Positions 29,501 to 40,935 of a DNA stretch of 64,000 bases are shown piece by piece. This DNA is from Hippopus hippopus (lineage: Eukaryota > Mollusca > Bivalvia > Cardiida > Cardiidae). The notes under the pieces were generated by a model. That model searched no databases. It was not told the DNA's origin and saw only the letters and a list, made by a program, of their open reading frames with translations. Positions within the stretch are counted from its first letter, which is position 1, and the number at the start of each line of letters is the position of its first letter. The stretch spans positions 33,836,129 to 33,900,128 of the forward strand of contig OX328109.1 in the NCBI GenBank assembly GCA_946811185.2. Reading direction: 5' to 3'. Position numbers and translations under genes: made by a program.

Positions 29501-30186
29501 AAAAGCTTGCAGGAAGACCTAATTATAAGCATACTACAATATTTAATGAAGATCTTGTTGCTATTCATATGAAAAAGACTAGTATAAAATTTAACAAACC
29601 TATTTACTTAGGAATGAGTATTTTAGATATTAGTAAAACACACATGCAAAAAACTTTGTATAATTACTTTAAACCAAAGTATGGTGAAAAGGTTAAAATG
29701 TGTTATACTGATACTGATAGTTTTATCCTTGAAATAGAAACTAATGATTTATATAAGGATATAGAAAAAGATGTACCTGAAATGTTTGATACTAGTAATT
29801 ATCCAAAAGATCATTTCTTAAGAAATGATCATAATGCAAGAGTAGTTGGAAAGTTTAAAGATGAGTTAGGTGGTGAGATTATGACAAAGTTTGTTGGTTT
29901 AAGAGCAAAAACGTATGCATATAAAACTTTAGATGAAGAGGAAGATAAAAGATGTAAGGGAATAAAGAAGTCAGTAATTAAGAATGAATTAAGATTTGAT
30001 CATTATAAAGAATGCTGTTTTACAGAAGAAGATCAGCATAGGGCAATGCATGTATTAAGAAGTCGCAGCCATGAAGTATATACAGAGAAAATAAACAAAG
30101 TTGCTTTGAGTTGTAAAGATGATAAAAGGTTTGTTTTGGAAAACAAGATTGACACATTAGCTTGGGGGCATCAAAAAATAAAATAA
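26590..30186 (+). pseudogene. Protein-primed family B DNA polymerase, interrupted by two stop codons
   Basis: One continuous frame of 1198 codons runs from the ATG at 26590 (after TATATATATAAAAAAA), but TGA at 26626-26628 (codon 13) and TAG at 28861-28863 (codon 758) interrupt it. Motifs in order: possible Cys protease-like region (Cys231, His325), C2H2-like finger (~349-369), exonuclease I YADFESV (Asp404, Glu406), a CxxC..H..H zinc segment (~501-535), ExoII SGYDAHLF (Asp554), ExoIII around 606-616, PolA DANSLYP (807), PolB NNSVFG (~944), PolC YTDTDS (1041-1043), and KTYAY. This is the Polinton polymerase that starts replication from a terminal protein. All catalytic residues remain, but with no suppression the product would be split and inactive. 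The TGA is consistent with CGA-to-TGA decay. Confidence 0.92.
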
Positions 30187-30191
30187 AATAT

Positions 30192-30228
30192 AAAAATATA
30201 ACTTTATTTACAAACAAGTTATATTTTT
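30192..30228. terminator. 37-nt hairpin between convergent genes
   Basis: aaaaatataactt (30192-30204) pairs perfectly with aagttatattttt (30216-30228): 13 bp with an 11-nt loop. It lies 5 nt after the polymerase stop and 12 nt before the stop of the leftward ORF, so one palindrome could end both transcripts. Its arms match those of the left subterminal hairpin. Confidence 0.68.
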
Positions 30229-30240
30229 TTCAGAAGAAAG

Positions 30241-30783
30241 TTATATATTATTTAGAACTTTTTCATAAAGTTTACGAGGTATTCTTACAACTTCTGCTTT
30301 ACATCCGGTTCTTAGATTTTTTCTAGAGGTATTCATTGTAGTAAGATTTCCATCTTTTTCTTTAAATAATAAAAAATGTTCCATTATATACCATATTATC
30401 TTATTTATTGTTAAATTTTTTATCTCCTTTTGATCTTTAACTCCAAAAAATAATCTTAAACGTTGTTTTAAGGCTTTTTTAGAACTTTTAGGATTCTCCA
30501 TAAAATCATATAAAGCTTTCCAAAATACTATTTTAATTGATACATCTTGTCTTATTCTTTCATTACAATCATCTAAAATTAAATTAGTATAATTTGATAG
30601 TAGTATAGCATATCTTGCTAAATATAATTTTTTTTGTTCATCTGGTAACTCATAAACTAAATTTTTAAATTTCTCCTTAGCATCATCTATAAATATTAAA
30701 TTTTCCTCCATATAGGTTAAGGTTCTAAGTAGTTTTACATCATTAAGGTTAATTTCTTCTAAAAATTTTTTTAATTGCTCCAT
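30241..30783 (-). CDS. Leftward ORF of unknown function at the right end of the Polinton
   Basis: 180 aa starting MEQLKKFLEEINLNDVKLL; mostly helical, Lys/Leu/Asn-rich, with FWKALYDFMENP in the middle. No catalytic motif recognised. It is an intact frame with AT-rich codon use like its neighbours. Unlike most genes in the element it has no TATAAA string at its ATG. The 3' end shares the 30192-30228 hairpin with the polymerase gene. Confidence 0.65.
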   Translation of the reverse strand: MEQLKKFLEEINLNDVKLLRTLTYMEENLIFIDDAKEKFKNLVYELPDEQKKLYLARYAILLSNYTNLILDDCNERIRQDVSIKIVFWKALYDFMENPKSSKKALKQRLRLFFGVKDQKEIKNLTINKIIWYIMEHFLLFKEKDGNLTTMNTSRKNLRTGCKAEVVRIPRKLYEKVLNNI

Positions 30784-30799
30784 GTTGTAATATGATTAT

Positions 30800-31139
30800 T
30801 GGAATATAAAAAATAAAAATTTCAAAAAAATTTTTTTAGAAAATTTAAAAAAAATTTTTTTTTTAGAAAATTAAAAAAAAAAAAAAATTTTCACCCAGAC
30901 TGAGCAGGCCTTATTTCACATGTTTTGAGCGGATCGAGGGCTTTCGCTCGCAATTTTGAGCGTTTTGAGGCCTGATTTCACGTTTTTGAAGGGGTTGAGG
31001 GCTTTCGCTCACGATTTTGAGCTCTTTAGTCGACAAAAATTTTTGAAATTTTTGAATTTCGATAAATTTTTTTCGCTTTTTTTTTTATTTTTTTAAGTTT
31101 TTTTAATTTTGTCCCAGATCGGGTAATATATATACTACT
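30800..31139. repeat. Polinton right terminal inverted repeat
   Basis: Complement of the left end: cgggtaatatatatactact at the tip, two copies of a gctttcgctc-type 60-bp unit, and a long A/T tract inside. The inner boundary is uncertain because both ends are homopolymeric. Confidence 0.9.
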
Positions 31140-31140
31140 G

Positions 31141-31570
31141 AGCTGCACTATGGTACTCTGGCAAAAGGGGATTTAATGCATCTCTGTGATGTATTATACC
31201 AAGCAAGTCAACATATAATTGTGGATCCATAAATCCTTAATTTGTCTACCAACCAACTGAATTAAGAGGTAGACTGGTCATTTGACATTCAGAAAATTAA
31301 CCAATACCATAAAGTTCTGGCCCAAGTCAGCCTTTGTGGACTGCACAGGCTGACATGGGTTGATACTTTTTGCAAATGAATTAAACCCCCTTTTCACAGA
31401 ACATGGCCTAAATAGAAAAAAAACAAAAAAACCCGGCAAAAATCTCTCTTTTTTAAGGTGGCAGAAAGGATAGATCTAAGATCAGACCTCACTTTCAGTG
31501 CAGTTTGATTTTGATCTACTCTGCAAAAGCAACATAAGCTTATCTAGTGCTTAAAGAGTTGCACAGAGGA
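31141..31570. repeat. Right flank of the Polinton: fragments of dispersed repeats
   Basis: The flank begins inside a repeat with the phrase tctggcaaaaggggatttaatgcatc, also found near 5960, 9350, 13880, 45900, 54560 and 62150. A family-2 hairpin (gatctaagatcagacctc, tttgattttgatctac) follows at about 31465-31525. No gene is visible. Confidence 0.55.
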
Positions 31571-34430
31571 GAATATTTTGTTGGTCATGGAGGAAGATTC
31601 CAGAATAGCTGGAAACGGTGAAAAATGTGTCATAAATTTTAGGTATGGAATAATACGGAAAAAAGTAGCATTATCGCAGAAAAATCATGAAGCTACATGA
31701 ATACAAGAATCAAAAGAAAACATGTTAAAAAGGTGAAATTGCTGCCAATTCTAGTGAAAAACATCTGACAATAATCTAAAACATATTATAAAATTACGTT
31801 GCGAATTAACAATTCTAGTCTGAAAAATTTGGCAATAACCTAACAATACCTCTTTACAGCCAGAGAGAAAAATCGCTGTTAAAACTTTATAGTGTGTTCA
31901 TAGAATGTGTAGAGAAACTAAAGGAATTTGTCTAAATTAAAAACCGAAAACAACAACAGTGCTTCTTTATATGGCCCAAAGAGAATGAAATGCATTTTCT
32001 ATTGGTTGTAGTCTGTGCCACCTTGCAAAATTTGGTATGAAGATAGAAGAATGAATATAGTTTTATAGGATGAAGATAAAATGGGTTACAAAAATGGCTG
32101 AAAATGACTAAAGATGTATCTAAAACACATTATAAAAAGATGTAATTTAGCATTTAGTACTAACAAAAAAATTGAATTCACATGAATTTTAAAACATGTC
32201 ATTTAAAACTTAAATTGTCATTGTTTGAAGACAAAGCGCATGAAAACAATTTCTAACCACTCATGATAAGCCATCTGACTGGTTTAGAGTCCCATCCAAA
32301 TCAGGTTGCTTATCTTGGATTTAGAAATAGAAAAAAAAAAAACCACTTACAAAAATTGTAGGTGAATGTATCTTGGATCTTCACGGCTGGTTTATAAAAA
32401 ATGTGCCCTATTTATTGTTACACATACTGAAAAAAAATCTCTTTTAATCATAATGTACATAACAAATTTCACTGAACCTTGACCTATCCTAGAGCATGGG
32501 TTGCCCGCATGTCAACATAATTTTCTGTAATATTAGCTTTGATACACTGCGGTGTACATTTTGAGCTTTAGAATATTGGGTTGACTAAAAATCCATGTTC
32601 GATAAAATGTGCTGGCCATAGATCCTTTAATCTGATTTGTACATCTATAGTGGCCTTGAACAAAACTGCTGTCATAAGAGCAATGATATCTTGCCCCCAC
32701 AAATGACAAAATTTTATACTCCTCCAAATTTTTTTTACCAAACAAGCCTGACTTTTAACGACCCCCAAGGAAAAAGCCTTTTAAAAACATTGTGGGAAAA
32801 GGAGAAAATGCTGGTAACCAGCATTTTCTTCTTTTCCCACAATGTTTTCCACCCTTCCTAAGACAATTTTGCATTTTGAGTCTCATTTATTTTGTCGTCT
32901 GCAAATGCTTTATATTTGGACAAGTCTAAAATTTTAATGTCTGGTAAAGCGCTAAAGCATTTGCTGACCACAAACACAATGTGGTCCAAATGGTTTGACT
33001 TGTCTTGCATAATTATGGTAGAAAAGTTTATGTGCAATTTCTTCTTTTCCCTAAATGTTTACAATGAATTCTCCTTTAGGATTGTTAAAAGACATGATTG
33101 ATTAGAAAAGGGTTAGCCTCTTTCCATACTGATTATTCTTAACTCTTTAGCAAACGACAAAAATTTAATCTGGTCCAAATTGAAAGCATTTGCAGACGAC
33201 AAATTATGCATGACTCAAAAACTGAAATTTGCCTTTGGAAGGAAAGAAAACATTGTGGAAAAAGAAGAAAATGCTGGTTACCAGCATTTTCTTCTTTTCT
33301 CACAACGTTTTTAAAAGGCCTCTTCCATAGGGTTGTGAAAACCCGTGATTGCTTGGTAAAGAGTCAAAGAGAATGGGTTGCAAGGACAAAATCTGTTGTG
33401 CAGTAAAGAGTTAACTCTTTACTGCACAATCCCTAGTTTAAAAGACCCTGAAAGAGAAGGCTTTTGAAACAAACCAGCATTTTCTCCTTTTCCAACAATA
33501 TTTTCTACCCGATCAATTACAGAAAACACCATTTAAGCTACATGTAACATGTTGTCTGCAAATCCTTCAACTTTGTTCAGTCATAAATTTTATCATTTGG
33601 GTAAGACCTGAGAGACAGTTTCCCTTTCTTTATGCATAAGAATGTGATAGTGTAGAAAACAATGTGGAAAAAGGAGAAAATGCTGGTTTCCAAACCTTTT
33701 TTCCAAGGGTTTTTACAAAGTCCGGATTGTGTGGTACAAGGTCTACCCTATAGCAGATGACAAAATTCTAGTCTGGTCCAAATTCAAAGCATTAGCAGAC
33801 AACAACTTACGTGTGGCTCAAGTGATGGGAAGGATAGACAAAAAATGTGGGAAATGGAAAAAAAACCAGTTATCAGCATTTTCTCCATTTCGCCAAAATT
33901 AAAGACCTATCCAAATTGAAAGCATTTGCAGACGACATTTTCATAGTGGCTCAAATGATGCAACTTTTCTTTGATAGGGTAGAAAACTTTGTGGGAAAAG
34001 GAGAAAATGCTGGTTACCAGCATTTTCTCCTTTTCCCACGTTTTCAAAAGGCCTCTTCTTCAGGGGCATTAAAAGGTGTCATTGTGTGGTAAAGGGTTAA
34101 AAGCCTTCTCTCAGGTTGTAAAAACACTGGACCGTTTAGTAACTTTAGGCTTAATAAATAACATGATAAGGAATATGATATCATTTGGAAAAAGGACCGA
34201 TATTTTGTCATAAATTCTTGCCACTTTTCTCACAGTGTTTTCTGAAGCTGTTTATTAGATGTGTTAAAAGTTATATATACCTTAGTTCACAGAAGTTAAC
34301 TGTGTTCCGGATCACTGGATGAAACCCAATCCGTGACTTGGGTCACACTAGCCTTGACTCTTTACTAGACAAAACTAGACACAAACTTGTACATATTGAA
34401 ACCATTTGCAGACAACACATTTAGTTTAGT

Positions 34431-34641
34431 TTAACCCTTATTCTGCTAAGTAAGCGAAATGAAAGTCATAAGCCTATAGTAAAAACCCAACTTTTGCCAT
34501 TTCAAAGACATTTTTTTAGGAAAATATGCCCTTAATGGACAGTGTAGATCAAAAATCAGACTGCATGTTTTGTGCCATCTGATCTTGATCTACTCTTTTT
34601 GCAAGAGGTCAGTAAGTGAGGCTTAGCAGCCTAAGGGTTAA
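34431..34641. mobile_element. Hairpin MITE, family 2, TTAA-bounded full copy
   Basis: Ends TTAACCCTTATTCTGCTAAG and CTTAGCAGCCTAAGGGTTAA: inverted, with TTAA at both edges as in family 1. The middle holds the agatcaaaaatcagactgc inverted pair. 211 bp, noncoding. It gives the outer boundaries for the many shorter family-2 hairpins. Confidence 0.75.
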
Positions 34642-34683
34642 ACATATCTATATACGTCAATTGAGAAACAAGTTTTTGCAACT

Positions 34684-34905
34684 TAACCCTTTACCAAACA
34701 ATCCCTGGTTTTTACGACCTTGAGACAGAAGCCTTTTGAAAACATTGTGGGAAAAGGAGAAAATGCTGGTAACCAGCATTTTCTCCTTTTACCACAAAGT
34801 TTTCTACCCTTCCGAAAGCAGATTTCAATTTTTGAGTCACATTTGTTATTGTTGTCTGCAAAGGCTTGGACCAATCTATAATTTTGTCGTTTGATAAAGA
34901 GTTAA
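34684..34905. mobile_element. Hairpin MITE, family 1, TTAA-bounded copy
   Basis: Starts TTAACCCTTTACCAAACAATC, ends GTCGTTTGATAAAGAGTTAA; core palindrome about 34740-34800 (gggaaaaggagaaaatgctgg and complement). 222 bp, 42 bp after a family-2 element. Confidence 0.78.
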
Positions 34906-35408
34906 AGTAAGCTGTTTTGAATCTGCTTCCTTGAAACAGCACCAGTACTCACGTCCAATGTGTGAGCCAATGAAAGGTCCCCAAGTTGACACCCACCCGC
35001 GGGTAACTTATGGTTATGAGGCCGATGCCTAACAACCATGTATACCACAATTAATGAGGCTCAAATGATAGGATTGGTCTTTGACAGGGAAGAAACATTA
35101 TAGGAAAAGGAGAAAATGCTGGTAACCAAAATTAATATCTGTACTCCTCAGGGTTGTTAAAACTTCTAATTATTTGGTTAAGAGTTATCCCTTTATCAAA
35201 CAATTCCATGTTTTAATGACCAAGCAGACTTTTGAGAACATTGAGGAAAAAGAGGAAAAGCTGATGACCAGCATCTTCTCATTTTCCCACAATGTTTCCT
35301 ATACCCTTCCTTTGAAAAAAAAAATCCAATATTCGAGTCACATTAATTTTATTGTCTGCAAAGTCTTTGATCTGGATAAGTATTAAAATTTTGTACTGTG
35401 ATAATGGG

Positions 35409-35637
35409 TTAACTCTTTACCAAACAACAAAATCTTAGACTAGTCCAAATTGAAAGCATTTGCAGACGACAAAATGGGAGTTGCTAAAATTTTGAAATTT
35501 GTTTTGGACAGGGTAGAAAACATTGAGGGAAAGGGAGAAAATGCTGGTTACCAGCATTTTCTCCTTTTCCCACAATGTTTTCAAAAGGCTTCTTTGTCAG
35601 TGTCGTTAAAAGTAGGGATTGTGTGGTAAAGATTTAA
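35409..35637. mobile_element. Hairpin MITE, family 1, opposite orientation
   Basis: Starts TTAACTCTTTACCAAAC, then acaaaatcttagactagtcc, and ends gattgtgtggtaaagatttaa. Core palindrome at about 35515-35580. Its internal order is reversed compared with the 34684 copy. Confidence 0.75.
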
Positions 35638-35995
35638 AGGGAACCACTAAATTTCAAAAATGATGTACACTGCACAACTGAATTCACTCTTTTCCAAAAG
35701 ATAAAAAGTTTGTACTCAACTAATTTGAAAGTATTTACAGACCACAAATTTAGTATAGCTCAGTTAATGATTTCTGTCTTTGAAGAGGTAGAAAACATTG
35801 TGGGAAAAGGAAGAAATGCTGGTCACCAGCATTTTCTCCTTTTCCCATCATGTTTTCAAAGATTTCTCTGTTAAGTTTGGTAAAACTCAGATTGTGTGGT
35901 AAAGGATTTAGTAAGGTGACCACAGGTAAATCATCAGTAAAGAAGAGAGACAAATCTAAAGAAAAAATATTTTTTCAGTGATATTTTCCCCAACA

Positions 35996-36354
35996 GATTG
36001 CCGAGTCCCAGTAGCTCAGTCAGTAGCATACAGGACGTTGTCTGTGCTTGTTGAAGATTAGACGAAAAGTGCCACCTAGCATAAGATAATGGAACAGGGG
36101 TCGTTGGTTTGATTCACGGCTTGGCCAATTTCTTTCCAAGGTTTGGTGATAGTCATGGCAGCAGCATTCATTCCTCTCTCACTGCTGACCATTGTGTCAA
36201 TGATGGTTATGTAGGTAAGCAGCCAGTGGCTTGGAAATATTGTGCTGAGTACTGGTAAAAGAAATTCCAGGAAAGCATAGACAGGAGCACTGGCTGCCGC
36301 GATGTAACTGAAACAAAGTTGAAAACGGCATTAAACACAATACAATCAATCAAC
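35996..36354 (+). mobile_element. tRNA-derived SINE, type 1
   Basis: Head with A-box-like cagtagctcagtcagtag and B-box-like gttggtttgattcacggc, interrupted by about 60 bp. Body includes gcagccagtggcttgg and aggaaagcatagacaggagcactggctgc; tail aacggcattaaacacaatacaatcaatc. The same element lies in reverse at 59091-59417. Confidence 0.72.
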
Positions 36355-37229
36355 TATAATAGGCTATGTAGCCTCTTAAACCTTTCCAAAACAAAAACTA
36401 TTAGACTCCTCTTTAATGAAAACATCTGCAAAATAACTGTTCACGTAAACGAACGTATAAGATGGCAAAGTTAATCATAAAACAAATGCCTGTGGGTTAC
36501 AAACAGTAAAAAGGTGCAGATTTGGGCATTAGGTAGTTCCATCTATTGTTATTGCATAAAAATATGTTTTCATCATACTGATTTGAATTTGAATCCTCGT
36601 AATCAATGCATGCTATTGATCATGTGACATTTCCAGGAGTCTTTGTGGAGCTCTGTTGAGAGATCTTAAAAATACCTTAAGCCTTTACCACACAGTTTCA
36701 AGTTTTAACAATCCTGAGCAGAGAGGCTTTTACAAAACATTGTGGGAAAACGAGAAAATGCTGCTGAACAGCATTTTCTCGTTTACCTACAACAAAACCT
36801 GTATAACTTAGGGGTCATTCTAATTGTTTAATACAGGGTTAAGGTACATGTAATTGGTACATGTAATTAGTTAACTGCACATAATTTTTTTATTATTTTT
36901 ATTTCATTCAGCTGTAATGACACTACACAGCAGAGTGAAAGTCAGAGTGGTGAGACTGGGTGGCCAAGCCATTATTGTTATCAACTTTGGGTCACAGAGT
37001 CCTCTGTTTTATTCCTGCTGGACAAAAACAGCACTTTGTTTCACTAAACCTTTCATAATCATTTTTTAATTGTCGTATCATAACTGAAATACTGTTGACC
37101 GCCATCCATCCATATCATTGATTGCATTGATGAATTTAAAGAACACTAGTATTCCCATATAATTTATTGATGATATATCTATCAACACCAATCTATAAAC
37201 ACAAAATCCACAACCATGAAAGCTGCAAA

Positions 37230-38880
37230 TAGAAAAGTCGAGCTTCAAACAATAGACCCAGGACTAGGATGTTGGCCATCAACAGTGACCTTGAATTGCC
37301 ATGGGTATTGTCTCCTGCACATTTTCTTTTACCTAGAGGTCAATACATGTATGTTACCAGAGTTAAATGAATGTTCTTCCAGGCTTGACATGAAATTCAA
37401 TGTTCAAATTATGACCTTGACCTTTCGCCAGCATAACTGACACATGAGCTCTGTACATCTTCACACCAATAAAAACATTTTACCCGAGTTATAAGAAAAA
37501 TAATATAAATCCTTATGGGGGTAAAGATATTGTGCAAAAATGAAGTCAAAGGTTAAAAAAATTGACCTGTAACTGTGACCTTGACTTGGCATGGTTGAAA
37601 CATACTTTTTGCATACAGTATCACTAAAGTTAACATTTGACTAAAGTTAAATGAAAATCCTTCGTGGCATAAAGGACATATGGAGTAGACAGAAAATCAA
37701 AGATTCTAACTCATGACCTAAAGCGGTGATCCAGACCTTGAGTCAGCATGTTGTAATGAGTTCTGCATATTTTCTCATTGAACTGAACATTTTACCAAAA
37801 TTTTATGAAAATCCTTCTAGGCGTAAAGGAGATATGAAGCAGGCAGTAATTAAGGGCCCATATTTGTGATCTTCAATTGTGACCTTGACCATGGGTAGGC
37901 ATGGTTGAATTATGGGTTCTGCACATCATCTCATTGAAACAAATTTTCTAACCAAAGTTTAATGAAAATTTTTCCAGTGTTCAAAGAGATATTGAGGGGA
38001 CATGAAATCCAAGGCTCAATACCATGACCTTCAACTATGACTTTGACCTTTAGTCTGTATGGTATAGTAATGGGTTCTGCATGACACTTCACTAAGGTGA
38101 ACATTTCATAAAACTTTAATGAAAATCCTTCCATGGGTAAAGGATATGAAGCAGAGAAAAAACTAGACCCATGCTTGTGACCTTCTATTGTGACTTTGGG
38201 TCAGCATGGTTGAATTATGGCTTCTGTATATCATCTCATAGAGGCAAATGTTTGATCCAAGTTTAATCAAAGTCCTTCCAGGGTAAAAAGAGATATGGCG
38301 CAGACATGAAATTCAAGGCTCAATCCCATGACCTTCAACTGTGACCTTGACCTTGAGTCTGCATGGTTGGGGGTCATAGGTTCTGGACACTATCTTACAG
38401 CATGTTTAATGAGTTCTGCAAATTTTCTCACTGAACCAAACATTTCAAACAAATTGAATGAAAATCCTTACAGGGTTAAGGAGATATGACGCAAACATGA
38501 AATAAAAGGCTCAAACTTGTGAGCTTCAACTGTGACCTTGACCTTGAGTGGGCATAGTTGAATTATGTATTCTGCACCTCATCTCACCGAGGAAAACATT
38601 TGACCAAAGTCCAATTAAAATCCTTTCAAGCATAAAAGAGATATACAATTCATGGCTCAATCCTATTACCTTCAACTGTGATCTTGACCTTGAGTCCGCA
38701 TCTTTACAAAGTTTAATGAAAATCCTCCTAGGGGTAAAGGAGAAGTGGAGCAAGAAATTAAAGGCTAAATCCTATGACCTTTAAGTATAACCTTGATTTT
38801 GAGTCTGCATTGTTGAGTCATGGGTTCTGCACAGACAGACAAGGGCCATTCCTATAATCTGCTCTTTGCTTCACAGTGGG
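37230..38880. repeat. Degenerate tandem array, unit about 150-160 bp, about ten units
   Basis: Each unit has tgaccttgaccttgagt, gcatggttgaattatggg, ttctgcacatcatctcat, aatgaaaatccttccag and gggtaaaggagatatg in the same order. It ends cagacagacaagggccattc. No reading frame is conserved across units, so it is a noncoding minisatellite-like repeat. Confidence 0.75.
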
Positions 38881-40405
38881 GGAATATAAAGAGCCAAAAC
38901 AACATCATTGAATTATGATACAAGTGTACTATTTCCATTTACTAAGCACCTTTTTTGGTGCCTTTGTACGTCTATGTGATATCTTTGTTCGTCTTTTGCT
39001 GTGTCCTTGTGCATCTTTGTGGTGTCTTTGTGTGTCTCTGTGGTATTAAGAGTGTCTTTGTAGTATGTAGTAGGACGGGTCGCCAATGTGCTATTTATAG
39101 AAATGGTAAAATGAAAACTTCAGTATTTCGTAATTACAGACGATGTATGGATGTGCTACTTAAGAAGTGTTCGGTGATAGACAATGGAAAATTTTAGTCT
39201 ACCGTGATAGACCAATGGGGTTTCAAAGGCCTGTGTTTGAACTAAGACTAAATTTGAAAAATACACACAACTGAATAAAAATTCTGTTTTCAACAATATG
39301 AAAAACAATGAGGAAAAAGAGGCATTGGCCGGCATGGTTACTTTTCATTATTTCTGTTCTTATTGAACTACAAAAGAGTTTCATTGGAGACAGTGGGGTA
39401 GTGGCTGAGCTTTGGCCTCTCAAACCAAATATTGTGGGTTTAAATCCCAACTTTTGGAACTACTCACATAATGGCACGCTGGTACTGGTTAAGGTTTCAA
39501 AAAGCAATAATCAAGAGTGATTAATATAAGTTGTTTCAAAATTGATGTAAAATGAATAAGTTTAAATTACAAAATAGTTTCAATATTCTTATTCATCTTT
39601 CATGTTAGACATAGTTTGTAAAACTGAAACAAATACGGTAAACCCTTCTATAACTCTGAGAAAAAAATCTTTCAAAATCAATGGGAGAAAAGGAGAACCA
39701 GCATTTTCTCCCTTTGCTGGATGTTTTCTACAAAATCAGAGATAAATCTCACCAGTTAACCGTTTACCATACTAAAAAGATATAGTCATTGAAATTGAAA
39801 GCACTTGCAGATGAAAGATTAAATGAGACAAAAAGGAATTTGTCACTGAAGGGTTAAAAAAATTGTGGACAAAAGGAAAAATGCTGGTTACCAGCATTTT
39901 CTCCTTTTCCCACAATGTTTGCAATAGGCCTCTTTCTCAGGGTTGTTAAAAGTCAGGATTGCGTGGTGAAGACTTATGCCACAATCAAATTCTCGGCTGC
40001 AAGTACTTTCAGAATGGACAAGTCTAAAACTTTTGGGCTTTAATTGGTAAATAAAGATTAAGGAAAAATGAAATGCTGTTTTTAAATTGTAAGGAAAACA
40101 TAAACATTATGGGAGAACAAGAAGTCACCTGTAATTAGCAATTTCTCCTTTATCCACCGTGTTTTCAAAAGCTTTCTAATGCATTAAGTCACATAAAGCT
40201 CTTTGTATTAGTATAGATGAGCTCTTTCATTGTCATACTGGTGTTGTCATTGTCAAACAGAGGCTTTTGTCCCTAGATCAAGATCAGACGGCACAGAATG
40301 TCAAGTCTGGTCTTGGATCAATACCCTCTGCTTGTTGAGTCTAGCTTACAAGATAAAATCCTGTCTGAGTTTCACTAGCTTGCATTTTCAACCAGCAAGA
40401 AGGAT
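38881..40405. other. Gene-free stretch with short repeats
   Basis: Contains a (ctttgt)-rich diverged repeat (38950-39070), a tRNA-like SINE fragment at about 39390-39520 (ggggtagtggctgagc, gtgggtttaaatccc), two hairpin MITE copies (about 39640-39770 and 39770-39985), a degenerate copy at 40040-40190 and a family-2 hairpin at about 40270-40330. Confidence 0.55.
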
Positions 40406-40935
40406 CAGGTTTTTTCTTTTGGTGCTGATTGAAATCGCCAAAGTCTTGATTTATTCAGCAACCTAAAACTGAAACCTTTGGTGTTGACTGAGATCACCAA
40501 GTTCTTGATTTATTCAGCAACCTAAAACTCATACCTTTGGAGTTGATTAAGCTCATCTAAGTCTTAATTATTTTCAGCAACCTCGTACATATACCTTTGG
40601 AGCTGACAGAGACCATCAATATCTTGATTTATTCAGCAACCTCATACACATACCTTTGGTGTTGACTGAGATCACCAGTCTTGATATATTCAGCGGCCTC
40701 ACACCTATACTTATACCTTTGGTGTTGATTGAAATCACTGAAGTCTTGATTTACTCAGCAACCTCATACTCATACCTTTTGTGCTGATTGAGATCATCTG
40801 TATTTTGATTTATTCAGCAACCTCATATATATACTCATACCTTTGGATTTGATTAAGATCACCAAAGTCTTGATTCATTTAGCAACCTCACACTTATACC
40901 TTTCATTTTGATTAAGATCACCAAAGTCTTGATAT
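40405..40935. repeat. Minisatellite, unit about 60-70 bp, about eight units
   Basis: Repeated phrase acctttggtgttgactgagatcacc / gtcttgatttattcagcaacctca, with spacer-length variation. It runs up to a hairpin MITE that abuts the 3' end of dehydrogenase copy 2. Confidence 0.8.

Larger units (their letters stand above)
14886..31139 (+). mobile_element. Complete Polinton/Maverick virus-like transposon, 16,254 bp
   Basis: It begins AGTAGTATATATATTACCCG and ends with the inverted match CGGGTAATATATATACTACT. It is flanked directly by GAGCTG at 14880-14885 and at 31140-31145, a 6-bp target-site duplication; AG..CT ends with 6-bp duplications are Polinton hallmarks. Terminal inverted repeats are about 330 bp. 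Between them lies the full gene set of the class: protein-primed polymerase, retroviral-type integrase, adenain-like protease, packaging ATPase, and major and minor capsid proteins, plus accessory genes. Left-block genes are leftward and the main block is rightward. Base composition is much more AT-rich than the flanking DNA. The breaks in several genes show that this copy is not intact, although its ends are. Confidence 0.95.
31571..37229. other. Intergenic region: repeats only
   Basis: No exon found. 31571-32700 is low-information AT-rich DNA. From 32729 to 35920 there is an almost continuous run of hairpin MITE copies (about 32729-32955, 33137-33370, 33411-33615, 33740-34105, 34684-34905, 35040-35180, 35185-35637, 35690-35915) with one family-2 element (34431-34641). 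A SINE follows at 35996-36354 and a partial MITE at about 36680-36795. Confidence 0.6.

Noticed and set aside
35996..36130. tRNA-like A and B boxes here and at 10307, 39390, 59340 and 60800
   Set aside because: Head sequences are joined to shared SINE bodies and do not fold as complete tRNAs.
37230..38880. Spaced direct repeats that could suggest a CRISPR array
   Set aside because: Units are diverged and about 150 bp long without unique spacers; the genome is eukaryotic. The 40.4 and 44.2 kb arrays are rejected likewise.
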